A stretch of DNA of 64,000 nt from Candidatus Aminicenantota bacterium (GCA_026393835.1 JAPKZK010000147.1:41870-105869); one strand, 5' to 3'; counted from the first letter of the stretch, positions 7,273 to 17,640 are shown. The notes: generated by a model from the sequence alone, not told the origin. Made by a program: numbers and translations.

Positions 7273-8715
7273 TTAGTCCTCGGTTGAAAAGGGATCTGTT
7301 ACCCGTTTTAATTTGTTGAGGAATGTAGTCCTGAATAATCCCGCCAATTCGGCTGCGCGGGTTTGATTTCCGCCTGCCCGTTTCAGGGCTTCCTCCAGGT
7401 ATAGCTTTTTCATATCCCTATAAGTAGGGAAATTTTCCCCAAATGCAATGCCTTCTCCTACGGTAACAGGTTCAATTTTCGTCGCGGGTGTCAATTTAAA
7501 AATTTCAATCGATTTCCCTATTTTTTCGTAGAAGGGTGCTATGGAAAGCGTTCCTTCTTGACTCCTGCTTACAGCGTCCATTATCATCGTTTCCAGTTCC
7601 CTGACATTCCCAGGGAAATGATAATTGTAAAGGAGAGTATATAATACTTCCGGGATATGAATTATTTTCTTATTTAAAGTGTCGGAAGCTTTTTCAATGA
7701 AGTGTTCAACCAGGCGAGGAATATCCTCTTTGCGTTCTCTCAGGGGAGGGATATGGATTTTGTGAGATTCCAGACGGTGGTAGAGGTCTTTGCGAAATTT
7801 ACCTTCTTCCATCAGCCTATTAAGGTCCCGGTTGGTAGCAACTACCATGCGGGCATAACTTTTTTTAGGTTTATCCACACCAAGAGGGCGGAATTCTTTT
7901 TCCTGGAGCAGTCGCAATAATTTAACCTGGGACTCCGGTGTAAGGTCGCCGATTTCATCCAGTAAAAGAGACCCGTTGCGGGCTTCTTCTATTAAACCAT
8001 CTCTATCTTGATATGCATCGTTAAAGGCCCCTTTTTTATGGCCAAAAAGTGTATCTGTAAATAAGGTATCATCTAAACCGGCGACATTTTCCGCCACAAA
8101 TTTCCCTGGCCTCTCGCTGGCTTTATGGATGGCCCTGGCAATCAATTCTTTGCCAACCCCGGTCTCTCCAGTAACCAGTACCGGTTCAGGGGATTGGGCG
8201 ATAGATTCAATATATTTGAAAATTTTCAACATCATTTTGTCGCGGGTAACGATATGATCGAAATATTTCAATTCTTTGGGTTCCTCTGAAAAGCATGCTT
8301 CTTTCAACCGTGCGTTTTCTCGTTTGACAGCGATTAACTGTATGGTATTCTGGACTGTTTTGATTAATTTTGACATATCCGGGGGTTTCACGATATAATC
8401 AAGAGCCCCTTTCTTCATGCATTCGACTACAGTTTCGATTCCACCGGATGATGTTAACATGATTATACTAACACCGGGGTACTCTTCGATAATTTGGGGA
8501 AGAAGTTTATCGCCGCTTATGCCCGGCATGCGTATATCGAGTAAGATGAGAGAGATATCCTTTTTTTTGAGCAGCGGCATTACTTGAAGGCTGTCCCGGC
8601 AGCATTCGATATTGTTGATCCCGTTCCGCTTAAATGCAACATTCATACTATTCAGGAAATCCTCCTCGTCATCAACTAATAAGATTGAAAAGTCAGGATA
8701 CAATTCTTGTCCCAT
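7273..8715 (-). CDS. NtrC-like response regulator with altered GAFTGA loop
   Basis: A 480-residue protein. It has a receiver (Asp60 in LILLDIRMPG), an AAA+ sigma-54 activator domain (Walker A GETGVGKE, Walker B GSLLLDEIG), and a C-terminal Fis-type HTH (NQTRAAELAGLFRTTFLNKL). The sigma-54 contact loop, normally GAFTGA, reads GAFNDA here, verified in the DNA at about 8015-8035. Loss of the Thr and second Gly usually abolishes sigma-54 remodelling, so this protein may act without sigma-54 or through a changed contact. It lies 13 bases after the hybrid kinase stop, with AAAGGAGG before its ATG. It is probably phosphorylated by that kinase. Confidence 0.88.
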   Translation of the reverse strand: MGQELYPDFSILLVDDEEDFLNSMNVAFKRNGINNIECCRDSLQVMPLLKKKDISLILLDIRMPGISGDKLLPQIIEEYPGVSIIMLTSSGGIETVVECMKKGALDYIVKPPDMSKLIKTVQNTIQLIAVKRENARLKEACFSEEPKELKYFDHIVTRDKMMLKIFKYIESIAQSPEPVLVTGETGVGKELIARAIHKASERPGKFVAENVAGLDDTLFTDTLFGHKKGAFNDAYQDRDGLIEEARNGSLLLDEIGDLTPESQVKLLRLLQEKEFRPLGVDKPKKSYARMVVATNRDLNRLMEEGKFRKDLYHRLESHKIHIPPLRERKEDIPRLVEHFIEKASDTLNKKIIHIPEVLYTLLYNYHFPGNVRELETMIMDAVSRSQEGTLSIAPFYEKIGKSIEIFKLTPATKIEPVTVGEGIAFGENFPTYRDMKKLYLEEALKRAGGNQTRAAELAGLFRTTFLNKLKRVTDPFSTED

Positions 8716-8728
8716 TGGTTAACCTCCT

Positions 8729-11700
8729 TTAAGAATGTTTTTCTATTTCACCCGGGGATTTTACCGGGAGATGAACGGATACGGTCGTTCCCTCTCCTAC
8801 TTTGGAATCGAAATCCATGCTTCCGCCGTGATCGGTTACTATTTTCATGGAAATGGACAAACCGAGCCCGGTGCCGCCGTTTTCTATCCGGGTGGTAAAA
8901 AACGGGTCGGTGATATGCTTCATATGTTTTTCATCGATGCCCACCCCTTCATCTTTCACTTGCACGACAATTTGATTTTTCAGACTGTCGAAAGCGCTCG
9001 TAATATAAATCCCACGTGAATCGTCCGGGAGGGCCTGGCAAGCATTCCGGATTAAATTGATAAATACCTGCTCCAGTCGCTGGTAGTTGCCACAAACAGG
9101 GGGCAAGTCCAGTTCCAGTTCAACCTTAAAATGTTGGGTTGCCTTTTTGGTCATATACTGGGTTAAGTTTGTGGCAGATTGAAGGACCTTATTAATAGCC
9201 AGCGTTTTTTTATGGGAGTCGTCTTTCCGGGAAAAATTTTTCAATTCATCGATGAGGTTCTTGATACGATCGGAGCCATTCAAGAAACCGGTTAGCAATT
9301 TAGCGATATCCTCTCTGGAATCGTCATAAATCATCCCCCCTATTTCGAAGCCCTGATGGGTTTGGGAGTATTCATTAAGAACAGGGCCGATGTCTTGCCA
9401 AAAATCGGCAAAACTCTCGGCATTGGCTTTGATTACAGAGGCGGGATTATTAAGTTCATGGGCGATGCCGGCCAGCAATGTACCCAGGCTGGCCAGTTTT
9501 TCAGATTGGACCATCTTATTCTGGTAATTCAGGAGTTTAAGATGGGTTTGGATTCGCGCCAATAGTTCGCCTTTGGATACAGGTTTGGCGATAAAATCGT
9601 TGCCCCCTTCATTAAATGCGGTAACCAGGTCGGCATCCTGGTTTTTGGCAGTGATAAAAATGATGGGAAGTTCATTTACCGGGTAACGTTCCCGGATTTT
9701 CCTGCACACCTCATACCCGGACATCCGGGGCATCATAATATCCAATAAAATAAGATTGAAGGGATTTTTATCTTGCAAAAACTTCAATGCTTCAGCGCCG
9801 CTGGACGCTTCAGTAACCAAACAATTTTGCATGGCCAGGAAGTTGCGAATCACCTGGCGGTTTACCGGGTCATCGTCCACCACCATGATGTGGAAATCAC
9901 ATGAAGGTTGATTCCCCTGTGGAATACCGGTTCCATTTTGCTCTTCAATCAACTTCGAGGTTTCGAATACTGGAATTCCTCCCGGGGAAGATTCAATACC
10001 CGGTTTTTCGATTACCATCTCTTGAGAAATAGGAAGGGTGAAAGTGAACGTGGATCCTTTACCAATTATCGATTCTACCCATATTTCTCCTCCATGCAAT
10101 TCCACCAGCTTTTTTGTGATGGCTAAACCGAGTCCTGTTCCGCCATAAGGTCTGGCTGTCGATCCTTCCACCTGTTCAAAGGACTCGAATATGATTTCGA
10201 ACTTCTCATCGGGGATTCCAATTCCGGTGTCCTCTACCCGGATGTGCAGCATATCACCTTTTACATTTGCAGATATGGTTATTGTTCCTGAATCGGTAAA
10301 CTTGACGGCATTGCCTACCAGGTTTAGTATGATTTGCTGTAAACGGTTTTCGTCGGCCTCAACCGGGGGCAAACCCGGTTCAACGGCATTAATCAATTCA
10401 AGTTCTTTATTACCGGTAAGCGGCCTGGAAATCGTTAGTACTACATCAGAGATGGAACGTATGTCCAACGGTTTTTTTTGCAGTTCCAGGTTTTTGTTTT
10501 TTAACCTGGAAAAGTCAAGTATGTCATTTACTAAATTGGCAAGCCGTTTTCCACTGGAAGCAATCATGGAAAGATTGGTTTTGGTTTCCGGGGGAAGCTT
10601 TCCTGTGACGCCGTCCATTAAGGATTCGGCAATACCGATAATGCCGTTCAGGGGGGTTCGCAGTTCATGAGAAGTATTGGATAGAAATTCATCTTTGAGT
10701 TTGTCTACCAGCCTCAATCGTTCAGACACTGTGCGTTCATAATCGGCTTTTTCCATTTGAGACCACACAAAAAATATTAAAAACACAACCCCTGTTCCTA
10801 CCAATATGTAAAGCGTATACGCCCACCAGGTTAGCCAGGGGGGAGGCAGTATTTTCACTTTAACAGACGCGCCCTCTTCATTCCATATTCCATCTTTGTT
10901 ACTTCCTATAACCTTAAAGACATAATCCCCTGCCGGGAGATTGGTGTAGGTGACGCGGCGGTTTTTTGCATCGGTTTCAATCCAATCTTTATCCCAGCCT
11001 TCCAGTTTATATTTGTACTGATTGCGTCCCGGGCTGGCAAAATGCAAAGCCGCAAATTCAAAGGAAAATACATTTTGTTTATAGGTCAGTGTTAGATTTT
11101 TGGTTTCATCAATTGGGGCTTGCAAGGGAGAATTTTTGTCTATCCGCTGAAGCTTTACAGGCTTATTTAAAAGGAGGAAATTAGTAATAATCACCGGAGG
11201 TGCATATGCGTCTTCTGTGATTTTTTCCGGGAAAAAGGAAATAAATCCATTGGAACCACCAAAATATATTTCCCCATCGCGACTTTTTAAATAGGTATTT
11301 GTGGTAGCAGATGAATCTTGGATTGCATCATCAACAACATAGTTTTTGAAGGTTTTTGTCTTTAGATTGGATTTGGAAATACCTTTAAGAGTGCCCATCC
11401 ATAGATTGTTATTACTATCTTCAAGGATAGCACCAATGTAATTGCTGGGGAGACCATCTTTTTCGCGGTAAACCTTGAAATTCTCTTTATGCCTGTCAAA
11501 CAGATTTAATCCATCGAGAGTTCCAATCCATAATTCTCCATCATGATCTCTAAAGATTGAAAAAACAACATTGTGACTAAGGCTGGAGAGAACATTATCA
11601 TCATGCCTATAACGGGTAAATTGTTCAGTCCTTGGATTAAACTTATTAAGTCCATCAGCAGTGCCTACCCAAAGTAAACCGTCCGGCTCTTCATAAATGG

Positions 11701-13366
11701 TCTGGATAATATCATAAACCAAACTATTGGGATTATTTTTATCATTCGTATAGCGTGTAAATTTTTCAGTCTTCAGATCAAATTTATTCAGTCCATGTCC
11801 AAAGGTTCCGACCCAAAGGACGCTTGATTTACTCCCACAAAGGCACCAGACCAAATTATCACTCAAGCTATTGGGATCCGATGGATTATTTACATATCGT
11901 TTAAAACGCCCGGTTTCTCGATCGAATTTGTTCAGCCCGCCGCCATATGTGCCAACCCATATTATTCCTGAAGAGTCTTCACAAATGGACGAAACAAAAT
12001 TATGACCTAAACTGTTGGGGTCATTCGGATTGTTCTTGTAGCACTCAAATAGTCCTTTCTTTCGATCATACCTATTCAGCCCCCCATTGATTGTGCCAAT
12101 CCACATTATTCCGGTCCTATCCTCATAGAGACCACAAATCTCATTAGAACTTATGCTGTTAGTGTTTGCCGTATCATGCAGATATAGGGTAAATGCCATA
12201 CTCCTCAAATAGAATGCATTGAGACCTCCAAGATAAGTTCCAACCCATAAAATACCAGTTCGATCTTCATAAATGGAAAGAACAAATGTCTGGCTTAAAC
12301 TGTAGGGATTGGTTTCACTGGACGTATATTGTGTGAATCGTTCGCTTTTTTGATCAAATAGATTCAGTCCTCCCCCATGAGTTCCAATCCATAGGTTATT
12401 TTTTTTATCGGGAACAATGGCCCGTATTTTATCATCAGACAGGCTGTAAGAATCGGATTCAACATGTTTATAACGAGTGAAGCAGCCACTTTCCCGATCA
12501 AGTTTATTCACCCCTCCCCCATAAGTTCCAATCCACAGTGCACCCGACCGATCTTCACAAATCGTAGTAACTTCATTATGACTTAAACTTTTGGGATTCT
12601 CTTTACTATGCATATAGCGAGTGAATTGCCCGGTCTTTCGATTGAGACGGTTCAGACCTCCCCCATAAGTTCCAATCCACAACACTCCGAAGCGGTCTTC
12701 GTAGATCGTCCTGACATTATCATGACTCAAACTAGCTAGATTGCCCGGATTGTTTTGGTACCGTTTAAACTGCCTGGTTTTTAGGTCAAATCGATTAATG
12801 CCCCCCCTGCCAGTTCCAATCCACAATACATCCTCGAAATGATCTTTGCAAATTGTTCTAACATCATTGTCACTCAAGCTATTCTCATCGTTTTCATCAT
12901 TTTTATATTGAGTGAAAACTTCAGTCCGAGGATCGAAGCAATTCAATCCTCCGCTTCGCGTTCCAATCCACAACATCTCATTTTGATCTTCATATAAATA
13001 TCTTATGAGATTATCAGATATCGTTGTAGGCTCATGGGGATCGTTTCGATAAATCTTAAATTCATAACCGTCATACCGGTTTAATCCAAGTTCTGTCCCA
13101 AACCATAAAAATCCTTTTTTGTCTTGAATAATACAATAAACACAGTCTTGAGAAAGGCCGTGTTCAGTTGAAATATGTTTAAATCGAATAGTATTTTTTT
13201 GAGCATAAATTTGAATTGGAAGCACGCAGAGAAGTATCATCATAGACAACAGCATTACCAGTAGTCTTTCCATTTTTTTTGTGCATTTTGTCGCCGGTTT
13301 CAATGTCTGTTGTGCCATGCAATATTGTAGCACGCTTCCATTATGAATTTCAATCGCTTTCATCAT
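8729..13366 (-). CDS. Giant hybrid histidine kinase with Reg_prop sensor and two kinase modules
   Basis: A 1545-residue protein. A signal/transmembrane segment (about residues 32-55) leads into roughly fourteen two-component-propeller repeats (LWIGTYGGGLNRLNR type, residues about 65-690). A Y_Y_Y domain follows (about 735-810, EGWDKDWIETD), then a transmembrane helix (about 820-845). The cytoplasmic part has HisKA with His near 900 (SHELRTPLNG), HATPase_c, a receiver with Asp near 1209 (LILLDIMMPRMSG), then a second His module near 1304 (AHELNNPASV) and a second HATPase (to about 1535). This BvgS/BT-type architecture senses periplasmic glycans or other ligands in known members. Two ATPase cores in one chain are uncommon. 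GGAGG supports the start at 13366. It heads the operon with the two response regulators. Confidence 0.9.
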   Translation of the reverse strand: MMKAIEIHNGSVLQYCMAQQTLKPATKCTKKMERLLVMLLSMMILLCVLPIQIYAQKNTIRFKHISTEHGLSQDCVYCIIQDKKGFLWFGTELGLNRYDGYEFKIYRNDPHEPTTISDNLIRYLYEDQNEMLWIGTRSGGLNCFDPRTEVFTQYKNDENDENSLSDNDVRTICKDHFEDVLWIGTGRGGINRFDLKTRQFKRYQNNPGNLASLSHDNVRTIYEDRFGVLWIGTYGGGLNRLNRKTGQFTRYMHSKENPKSLSHNEVTTICEDRSGALWIGTYGGGVNKLDRESGCFTRYKHVESDSYSLSDDKIRAIVPDKKNNLWIGTHGGGLNLFDQKSERFTQYTSSETNPYSLSQTFVLSIYEDRTGILWVGTYLGGLNAFYLRSMAFTLYLHDTANTNSISSNEICGLYEDRTGIMWIGTINGGLNRYDRKKGLFECYKNNPNDPNSLGHNFVSSICEDSSGIIWVGTYGGGLNKFDRETGRFKRYVNNPSDPNSLSDNLVWCLCGSKSSVLWVGTFGHGLNKFDLKTEKFTRYTNDKNNPNSLVYDIIQTIYEEPDGLLWVGTADGLNKFNPRTEQFTRYRHDDNVLSSLSHNVVFSIFRDHDGELWIGTLDGLNLFDRHKENFKVYREKDGLPSNYIGAILEDSNNNLWMGTLKGISKSNLKTKTFKNYVVDDAIQDSSATTNTYLKSRDGEIYFGGSNGFISFFPEKITEDAYAPPVIITNFLLLNKPVKLQRIDKNSPLQAPIDETKNLTLTYKQNVFSFEFAALHFASPGRNQYKYKLEGWDKDWIETDAKNRRVTYTNLPAGDYVFKVIGSNKDGIWNEEGASVKVKILPPPWLTWWAYTLYILVGTGVVFLIFFVWSQMEKADYERTVSERLRLVDKLKDEFLSNTSHELRTPLNGIIGIAESLMDGVTGKLPPETKTNLSMIASSGKRLANLVNDILDFSRLKNKNLELQKKPLDIRSISDVVLTISRPLTGNKELELINAVEPGLPPVEADENRLQQIILNLVGNAVKFTDSGTITISANVKGDMLHIRVEDTGIGIPDEKFEIIFESFEQVEGSTARPYGGTGLGLAITKKLVELHGGEIWVESIIGKGSTFTFTLPISQEMVIEKPGIESSPGGIPVFETSKLIEEQNGTGIPQGNQPSCDFHIMVVDDDPVNRQVIRNFLAMQNCLVTEASSGAEALKFLQDKNPFNLILLDIMMPRMSGYEVCRKIRERYPVNELPIIFITAKNQDADLVTAFNEGGNDFIAKPVSKGELLARIQTHLKLLNYQNKMVQSEKLASLGTLLAGIAHELNNPASVIKANAESFADFWQDIGPVLNEYSQTHQGFEIGGMIYDDSREDIAKLLTGFLNGSDRIKNLIDELKNFSRKDDSHKKTLAINKVLQSATNLTQYMTKKATQHFKVELELDLPPVCGNYQRLEQVFINLIRNACQALPDDSRGIYITSAFDSLKNQIVVQVKDEGVGIDEKHMKHITDPFFTTRIENGGTGLGLSISMKIVTDHGGSMDFDSKVGEGTTVSVHLPVKSPGEIEKHS

Positions 13367-13550
13367 CTTTTATCGCCTCCAAATAATTTTTATAAAACCT
13401 TTGTTTTAATCGTTCCATGAGATGTATAAATAGCAAGATTAATGCCAATATCCACTGCTGTCTGGAAAAGTCGATCAGGCATCCTGGTTAGTTAAACACT
13501 TTTCAACTTATCTGGAAATAATTCCATTTTTCACCGGGGATTTTTCAATA

Positions 13551-13564
13551 GACCATATATGGTC
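13551..13564. promoter_or_regulatory. 14-bp perfect palindrome between divergent genes
   Basis: GACCATATATGGTC is a perfect inverted repeat in the 477-base gap between the divergently transcribed hybrid kinase and the membrane protein at 13844. It could be an operator for either gene. No protein can be assigned. The rest of this gap holds no gene apart from the promoter at 13757-13785. Confidence 0.4.
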
Positions 13565-13756
13565 AATTGACAAAAAAGCAAAAAAAATGTCCGAATACGA
13601 ACAATCACTAATTGACTGACGCAATTTTCGCCTGCCAATAATCCATCAAGTACAGATGTAGGATGGATTCCCCTATTTATCCCTATGCCTAATGCCTATT
13701 TTATCGGCGCTTTCTGGCTTTCCCCTAATCTCTCCTGAAAAATCTGCCCTCAGTAC

Positions 13757-13785
13757 TTGACAATTTTCCCAATATATGTCATAAA
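13757..13785 (+). promoter_or_regulatory. Candidate sigma-70 promoter for the 13844 gene
   Basis: TTGACA (13757-13762), a 17-base spacer and CATAAA (13780-13785; ATAAAT if shifted by one). The start would be about 50 bases upstream of the ATG. Confidence 0.45.
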
Positions 13786-13843
13786 TATCGATTAAGAAAA
13801 AGAAATGAAGTGATTATTTTTGTTTCAATGTATAGGAGGCACA

Positions 13844-15073
13844 ATGCGAAATAGGTATTTTTTATATGTGTTGGCATTAGTAAGTATCATTTTCTTAGAG
13901 TTCCATACACAAGCATTTTCGGAAACACCATTAGCTAAAGAACCTTTACCTATAACAGTTGACAAAATAGCAGAGATTCGTATGGACACAGCACTCACTC
14001 TACTCGAAGAACCTCGTCCGGGAACCATTTTCATTTTTGTACGCAACATATCAACCGCTCCGATTACAGTTGCATCAATAAAATCAATCTTCACAGACGA
14101 TTTTATTTCACTGCAAATTCCCGAATTAGGCAAAGGACGGGTATTAATGCCCCAGGAATCTCTTTCGGTTCCTATTATAGTAAAGGCAAATGATGCAGTG
14201 AAGCCAGGTCAATACTTGCTGCCCTTCGAAGTCTGTTTGGATTTGCAGCATTATGGTTTTTCCCACATGGTCAATCAAATCGTGACACACAAGATTAACG
14301 TTGGCTTACTAGCCGAATCCGATATCCTGAAGTTGCTTGGTGTACCTTCATTTTTTTTATTACCCGGTTTCTTAATGCTTACTACGTTTTTATGGCTATG
14401 GGCACATTTGTGGGTAATGAAAGAGCAGAAAAATTTTGATATTAAAGTAACCGAGCCAATATTTTGGGTAATAGCGATTCTATTTTCCTTGATAAATGTG
14501 CCACTGTATTCCAAAATAACGGGTCTTTTTGGAAATCCCCGTAATTATTTGATCGCATATGGATTGAAGGACATCGCTTATGTCTGGGGAGGTTCCATTG
14601 CTATAGGCGTTATTGCCTGTTTATTAGGTAAGGCAATAACCGAAAGAAAAAAAAAGAAGAGGATTCCATCCGAAAAGGATCAACCGGTTGATATTTTGCA
14701 TAAACTGGCGCGCAACCGCTTGGGATTTAAATTGAAGCAATATGAAATCAAAATTGGGGACCAGCCGCAAAAGTTCTTTATTATTGAGGTACTGAATGGG
14801 GAAAAGATTGAATTATGGGCCATACGAACGATTATTTACGCCTGGGAAAAACAAATTATCCCTACTAAAGATTATCAGACACGTTTTACAGACCAATTAA
14901 AAAATGCTGATGATGCTGAAGCTATGGCTACAATTATTCAAGAAGGGCTTGATAAAAAATTACTTCGGGTATTTTGGGAAGAACTAATGACTCCAAGAAA
15001 ATTGGAACAAAAACCTGATTCCATGAATACCCTCAAAGAATATTGCCTTATTAGATACAAAGGAATCAAATAG
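13844..15073 (+). CDS. Unknown multi-pass membrane protein with extracytoplasmic beta-sandwich-like domain
   Basis: About 409 residues from ATG 13844, chosen because AGGAGG lies five bases upstream; the longer frame begins at a TTG. A signal peptide (YFLYVLALVSIIFLEF) is followed by an about 130-residue region with the alternating pattern of an Ig-like or COG1470-type domain (FIFVRNISTAPITV, then LPFEVCLDL). Three to four transmembrane helices come next (FFLLPGFLMLTTFLWLWAHL, IFWVIAILFSLINVPLY, GSIAIGVIACLLG). A cytoplasmic tail of about 140 residues completes it. I do not recognise the family. No operon partner is evident. Confidence 0.6.
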   Translation: MRNRYFLYVLALVSIIFLEFHTQAFSETPLAKEPLPITVDKIAEIRMDTALTLLEEPRPGTIFIFVRNISTAPITVASIKSIFTDDFISLQIPELGKGRVLMPQESLSVPIIVKANDAVKPGQYLLPFEVCLDLQHYGFSHMVNQIVTHKINVGLLAESDILKLLGVPSFFLLPGFLMLTTFLWLWAHLWVMKEQKNFDIKVTEPIFWVIAILFSLINVPLYSKITGLFGNPRNYLIAYGLKDIAYVWGGSIAIGVIACLLGKAITERKKKKRIPSEKDQPVDILHKLARNRLGFKLKQYEIKIGDQPQKFFIIEVLNGEKIELWAIRTIIYAWEKQIIPTKDYQTRFTDQLKNADDAEAMATIIQEGLDKKLLRVFWEELMTPRKLEQKPDSMNTLKEYCLIRYKGIK

Positions 15074-15254
15074 GTGAAAAAAATGGTAACTCCCCTGGAG
15101 CCACCGATGTTCGAATATGTTTGCTACCTACGCCTACTCCGCGTAGAGTCTCATGTAAGGAGACCGGGGGGAATTGAACCACCCGCAATCGATAGGTCAT
15201 CAAACATCAAACATCAAGTCAAAATAAATATATCACAATAGGAGGAAAAAGTCA

Positions 15255-16358
15255 ATGATTAATTTGAATGAATTCAGGCTTTCGTTTATCTGGGTAAAAG
15301 GTTTTTCTAATCTGGTTAAGGATGGAGCGCCGATGGATTTTTTCAATTATATTGAAGATTACGTGTCTGAATTTCAGAAGGCAAAGACTGCAGAGACGGA
15401 GTCGAGTCAGTGGAAGTTACCATGGATACATTGGCAGGGGAAAAATTTCTGGCGAAAATATTTAGGGTTTCAGAATTTGAATGAAGTCGAAGCCCTGAAG
15501 GCCCTGGAATTTATTGTCCCCATGTACGCCCCCTCAGCCTCACTGGTAAAAAAAATTCAATCTTCAGGATGCCGTATGAAAGCAGAAGGCTTCTTCTATC
15601 CCTACAGCGTGGCATTAGTGATTAATGTGACTGTAGAAGGTAGTTTAAGTATCAAGGAAATGTTGGAACAGGCGAAAAAGATTCGTGAAGACAGAAAGTA
15701 TGTCGTAAACTGGTCCGATGGCAGCGAAGATACACTGGAACTTCAACCTTTTGCATCAAAAGCCCTCGATAAATTATGGAAAATTGCTTATGGAAAACAA
15801 GAAGAGGCTATGCCGGCAGTGGATGATCCGTTTACAATCGCTACAGTGATTAGTGGAACAGGTGATTTAGGCGAAAATGTTTTTCCAGGTAGCGAGCTAC
15901 ACCGCATGTTGGTAGGATTGTGCACATTTCAGCGTTTATCTGAGGGTGATGGAGTACATCCCTTAGATGATACAACACGGCTCAAATTAAAAGCAAGCCA
16001 AATGTTTTCAAATAGCAATATAATATATGGCCTCAGGCATAGTCGCGCCATCTGGTTTCCTTGTTATATAAAATCAGTAGAGAAGAAAATTCGAAAATTG
16101 GGATGTTATCACCGGAACTTGACTTTTGCGACGCTCCAAACTGAGAGCCTGGTTTCAACAATAAGAACCTTGATTAATAACCAAAATAATAATTCCCCCG
16201 CCTTGAGACAAAAAGGAATAAACGCTGCCCAGATACTTGGGCTAATGTATGAGGGAAAGGATGAAACGTATAAGTCGTGGAGTATTCGTAAACAAATCGA
16301 TGATAATGACTATATGAACATCATAAATCAGGCACGAGAAATTTTAAATATTCTCTAA
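15255..16358 (+). CDS. Hypothetical protein, 367 residues, family not recognised
   Basis: An open frame with AGGAGG nine bases before the ATG. It has no signal peptide or clear transmembrane segment. It is mixed in composition with many aromatic residues (WKLPWIHWQGKNFWRKY) and a helical C-terminus. No catalytic motif is visible. The stop at 16356-16358 is in the same frame as the NRPS remnant that follows, with only about eight codons between the stop and recognisable adenylation-domain sequence. This junction suggests the gene was inserted into, or recombined with, an NRPS locus. The 15074-15254 gap upstream carries no gene. Confidence 0.5.
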   Translation: MINLNEFRLSFIWVKGFSNLVKDGAPMDFFNYIEDYVSEFQKAKTAETESSQWKLPWIHWQGKNFWRKYLGFQNLNEVEALKALEFIVPMYAPSASLVKKIQSSGCRMKAEGFFYPYSVALVINVTVEGSLSIKEMLEQAKKIREDRKYVVNWSDGSEDTLELQPFASKALDKLWKIAYGKQEEAMPAVDDPFTIATVISGTGDLGENVFPGSELHRMLVGLCTFQRLSEGDGVHPLDDTTRLKLKASQMFSNSNIIYGLRHSRAIWFPCYIKSVEKKIRKLGCYHRNLTFATLQTESLVSTIRTLINNQNNNSPALRQKGINAAQILGLMYEGKDETYKSWSIRKQIDDNDYMNIINQAREILNIL

Positions 16359-16382
16359 CCTCAGAGAGTAGGCGCTTATAAT

Positions 16383-17627
16383 AATTATCTGCCCCCCAGC
16401 GGCAAAATAGACAGGAAAGCTCTGCCGCAGCCTGGAATAACGTCGGGAGAAGACTTTATCGCTCCACGGAATGAACTGGAAGAGACGTTGACGCGAATTT
16501 GGTTTGAACTATTATCACCCACTACTGATTCTTCTCAAAAATCCATCGGTATTGACGAAAATTTCTTCCACCTGGGGGGCCACTCGTTAAAAGCCACCAT
16601 CATGATGTCGAAAATCCAAAATGAAATGCATGTGGATGTGCCGCTGGTAGAGGTATTTAAAAGACCAACCATCAGGCAATTGGCCGAATATATTGAAAAA
16701 ATGACGGGTCAGCATGCAGGGATATCGGTTGATAATCTCATCCCCCTTAAGAAAGGCATATCAAATACCCGTCACCTCTTTTTTGTTCATGATGGAACCG
16801 GACAAGTAGAAGGATACCTTGAATTTTGCAGTCGCCTGGATAATGAATTCAACTGCTGGGGGATTCGTCCAGATGCTATTAAAAATTATACACCCCAAAA
16901 TATCACCATTAAGGAAATGGCCGGGAAGTATATTGAAAAAATAAAAAAAGTCCAGCCCCAGGGGCCTTACTTTATTGCCGGATGGTCATTGGGCGGAACC
17001 ATTGCTTTTGAAATGGTCAAACAGTTAGAAGAAGCCGGTGAAAAAACAGCTTTTTTTAGCCTTTTTGATTCCCCTGGACCGGGAATACATCCAGGACAGG
17101 ACAAGGGTGAATTTACCCTGCAATCGGAAATAAACGATGTTATGGAATATCTACCGGGTGTTCACATAAGCGAAATCCTGGAGAAAGTAACTGAACTGGA
17201 GGAATTATGGCCCGCCATTGTGGACTACCTGAAAGAAAAGAGTGTTGTGGCCGAAACCATTAAAAAGATAATCGCGGAGCATGGAATCCCCGGTTTCGAT
17301 TATGATAAATCGGGTATAGAGGAATTGATCCTCCATCTTAATATGACCCGGACGCTGCTCAAAGCCCGTGATAAATATATTCCTTCCGGGAAAGTTAAGG
17401 CTGCGGTTCATTATTTTGAAGCCCTTGCATCAATGGAAATAATAAAACAGCGATGGGATGAATATTGTGAGTTAAGTGTTGAGTATCATACGATCCCTGG
17501 GGATCATTTCTCGATTTTTAAAATGCCCGATGTAGAAAAATTTGCCCGGGTATTCCAGGAGGTTCTTTCACGACGCACTCACAGGCTTCCGCCTTTGCCA
17601 GGAAAATCAATGATTGGTGCTTGGTGA
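16383..17627 (+). pseudogene. Truncated non-ribosomal peptide synthetase: adenylation tail, carrier domain, thioesterase
   Basis: Reading from 16383 gives the terminal adenylation-domain motif (LPPSGKIDRKALP, the A10 core). A peptidyl-carrier domain follows with the phosphopantetheine serine (NFFHLGGHSLKA). A type I thioesterase completes it, with nucleophile motif GWSLGG and a C-terminal GDHFS histidine. All upstream NRPS modules are missing, and the in-frame stop of the 15255 gene lies at 16356-16358. No credible start codon or ribosome site exists, since the only long-frame start is a TTG at 16488 inside the linker. The carrier and thioesterase retain key residues, so truncation is recent or the fragment could be used as a free-standing PCP-TE. 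A remnant is the safer call. Confidence 0.8.
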
Positions 17628-17640
17628 GGGGTCGTAAATT

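Noticed and set aside
15165..15200. On the minus strand, GGTTCAATTCCCCCC followed by GGTCTCC resembles the 3' end of tmRNA or a tRNA T-arm.
   Set aside because: The T-stem does not pair properly, no CCA follows, and no acceptor 5' half lies upstream. At best a remnant; not reported as an RNA gene.
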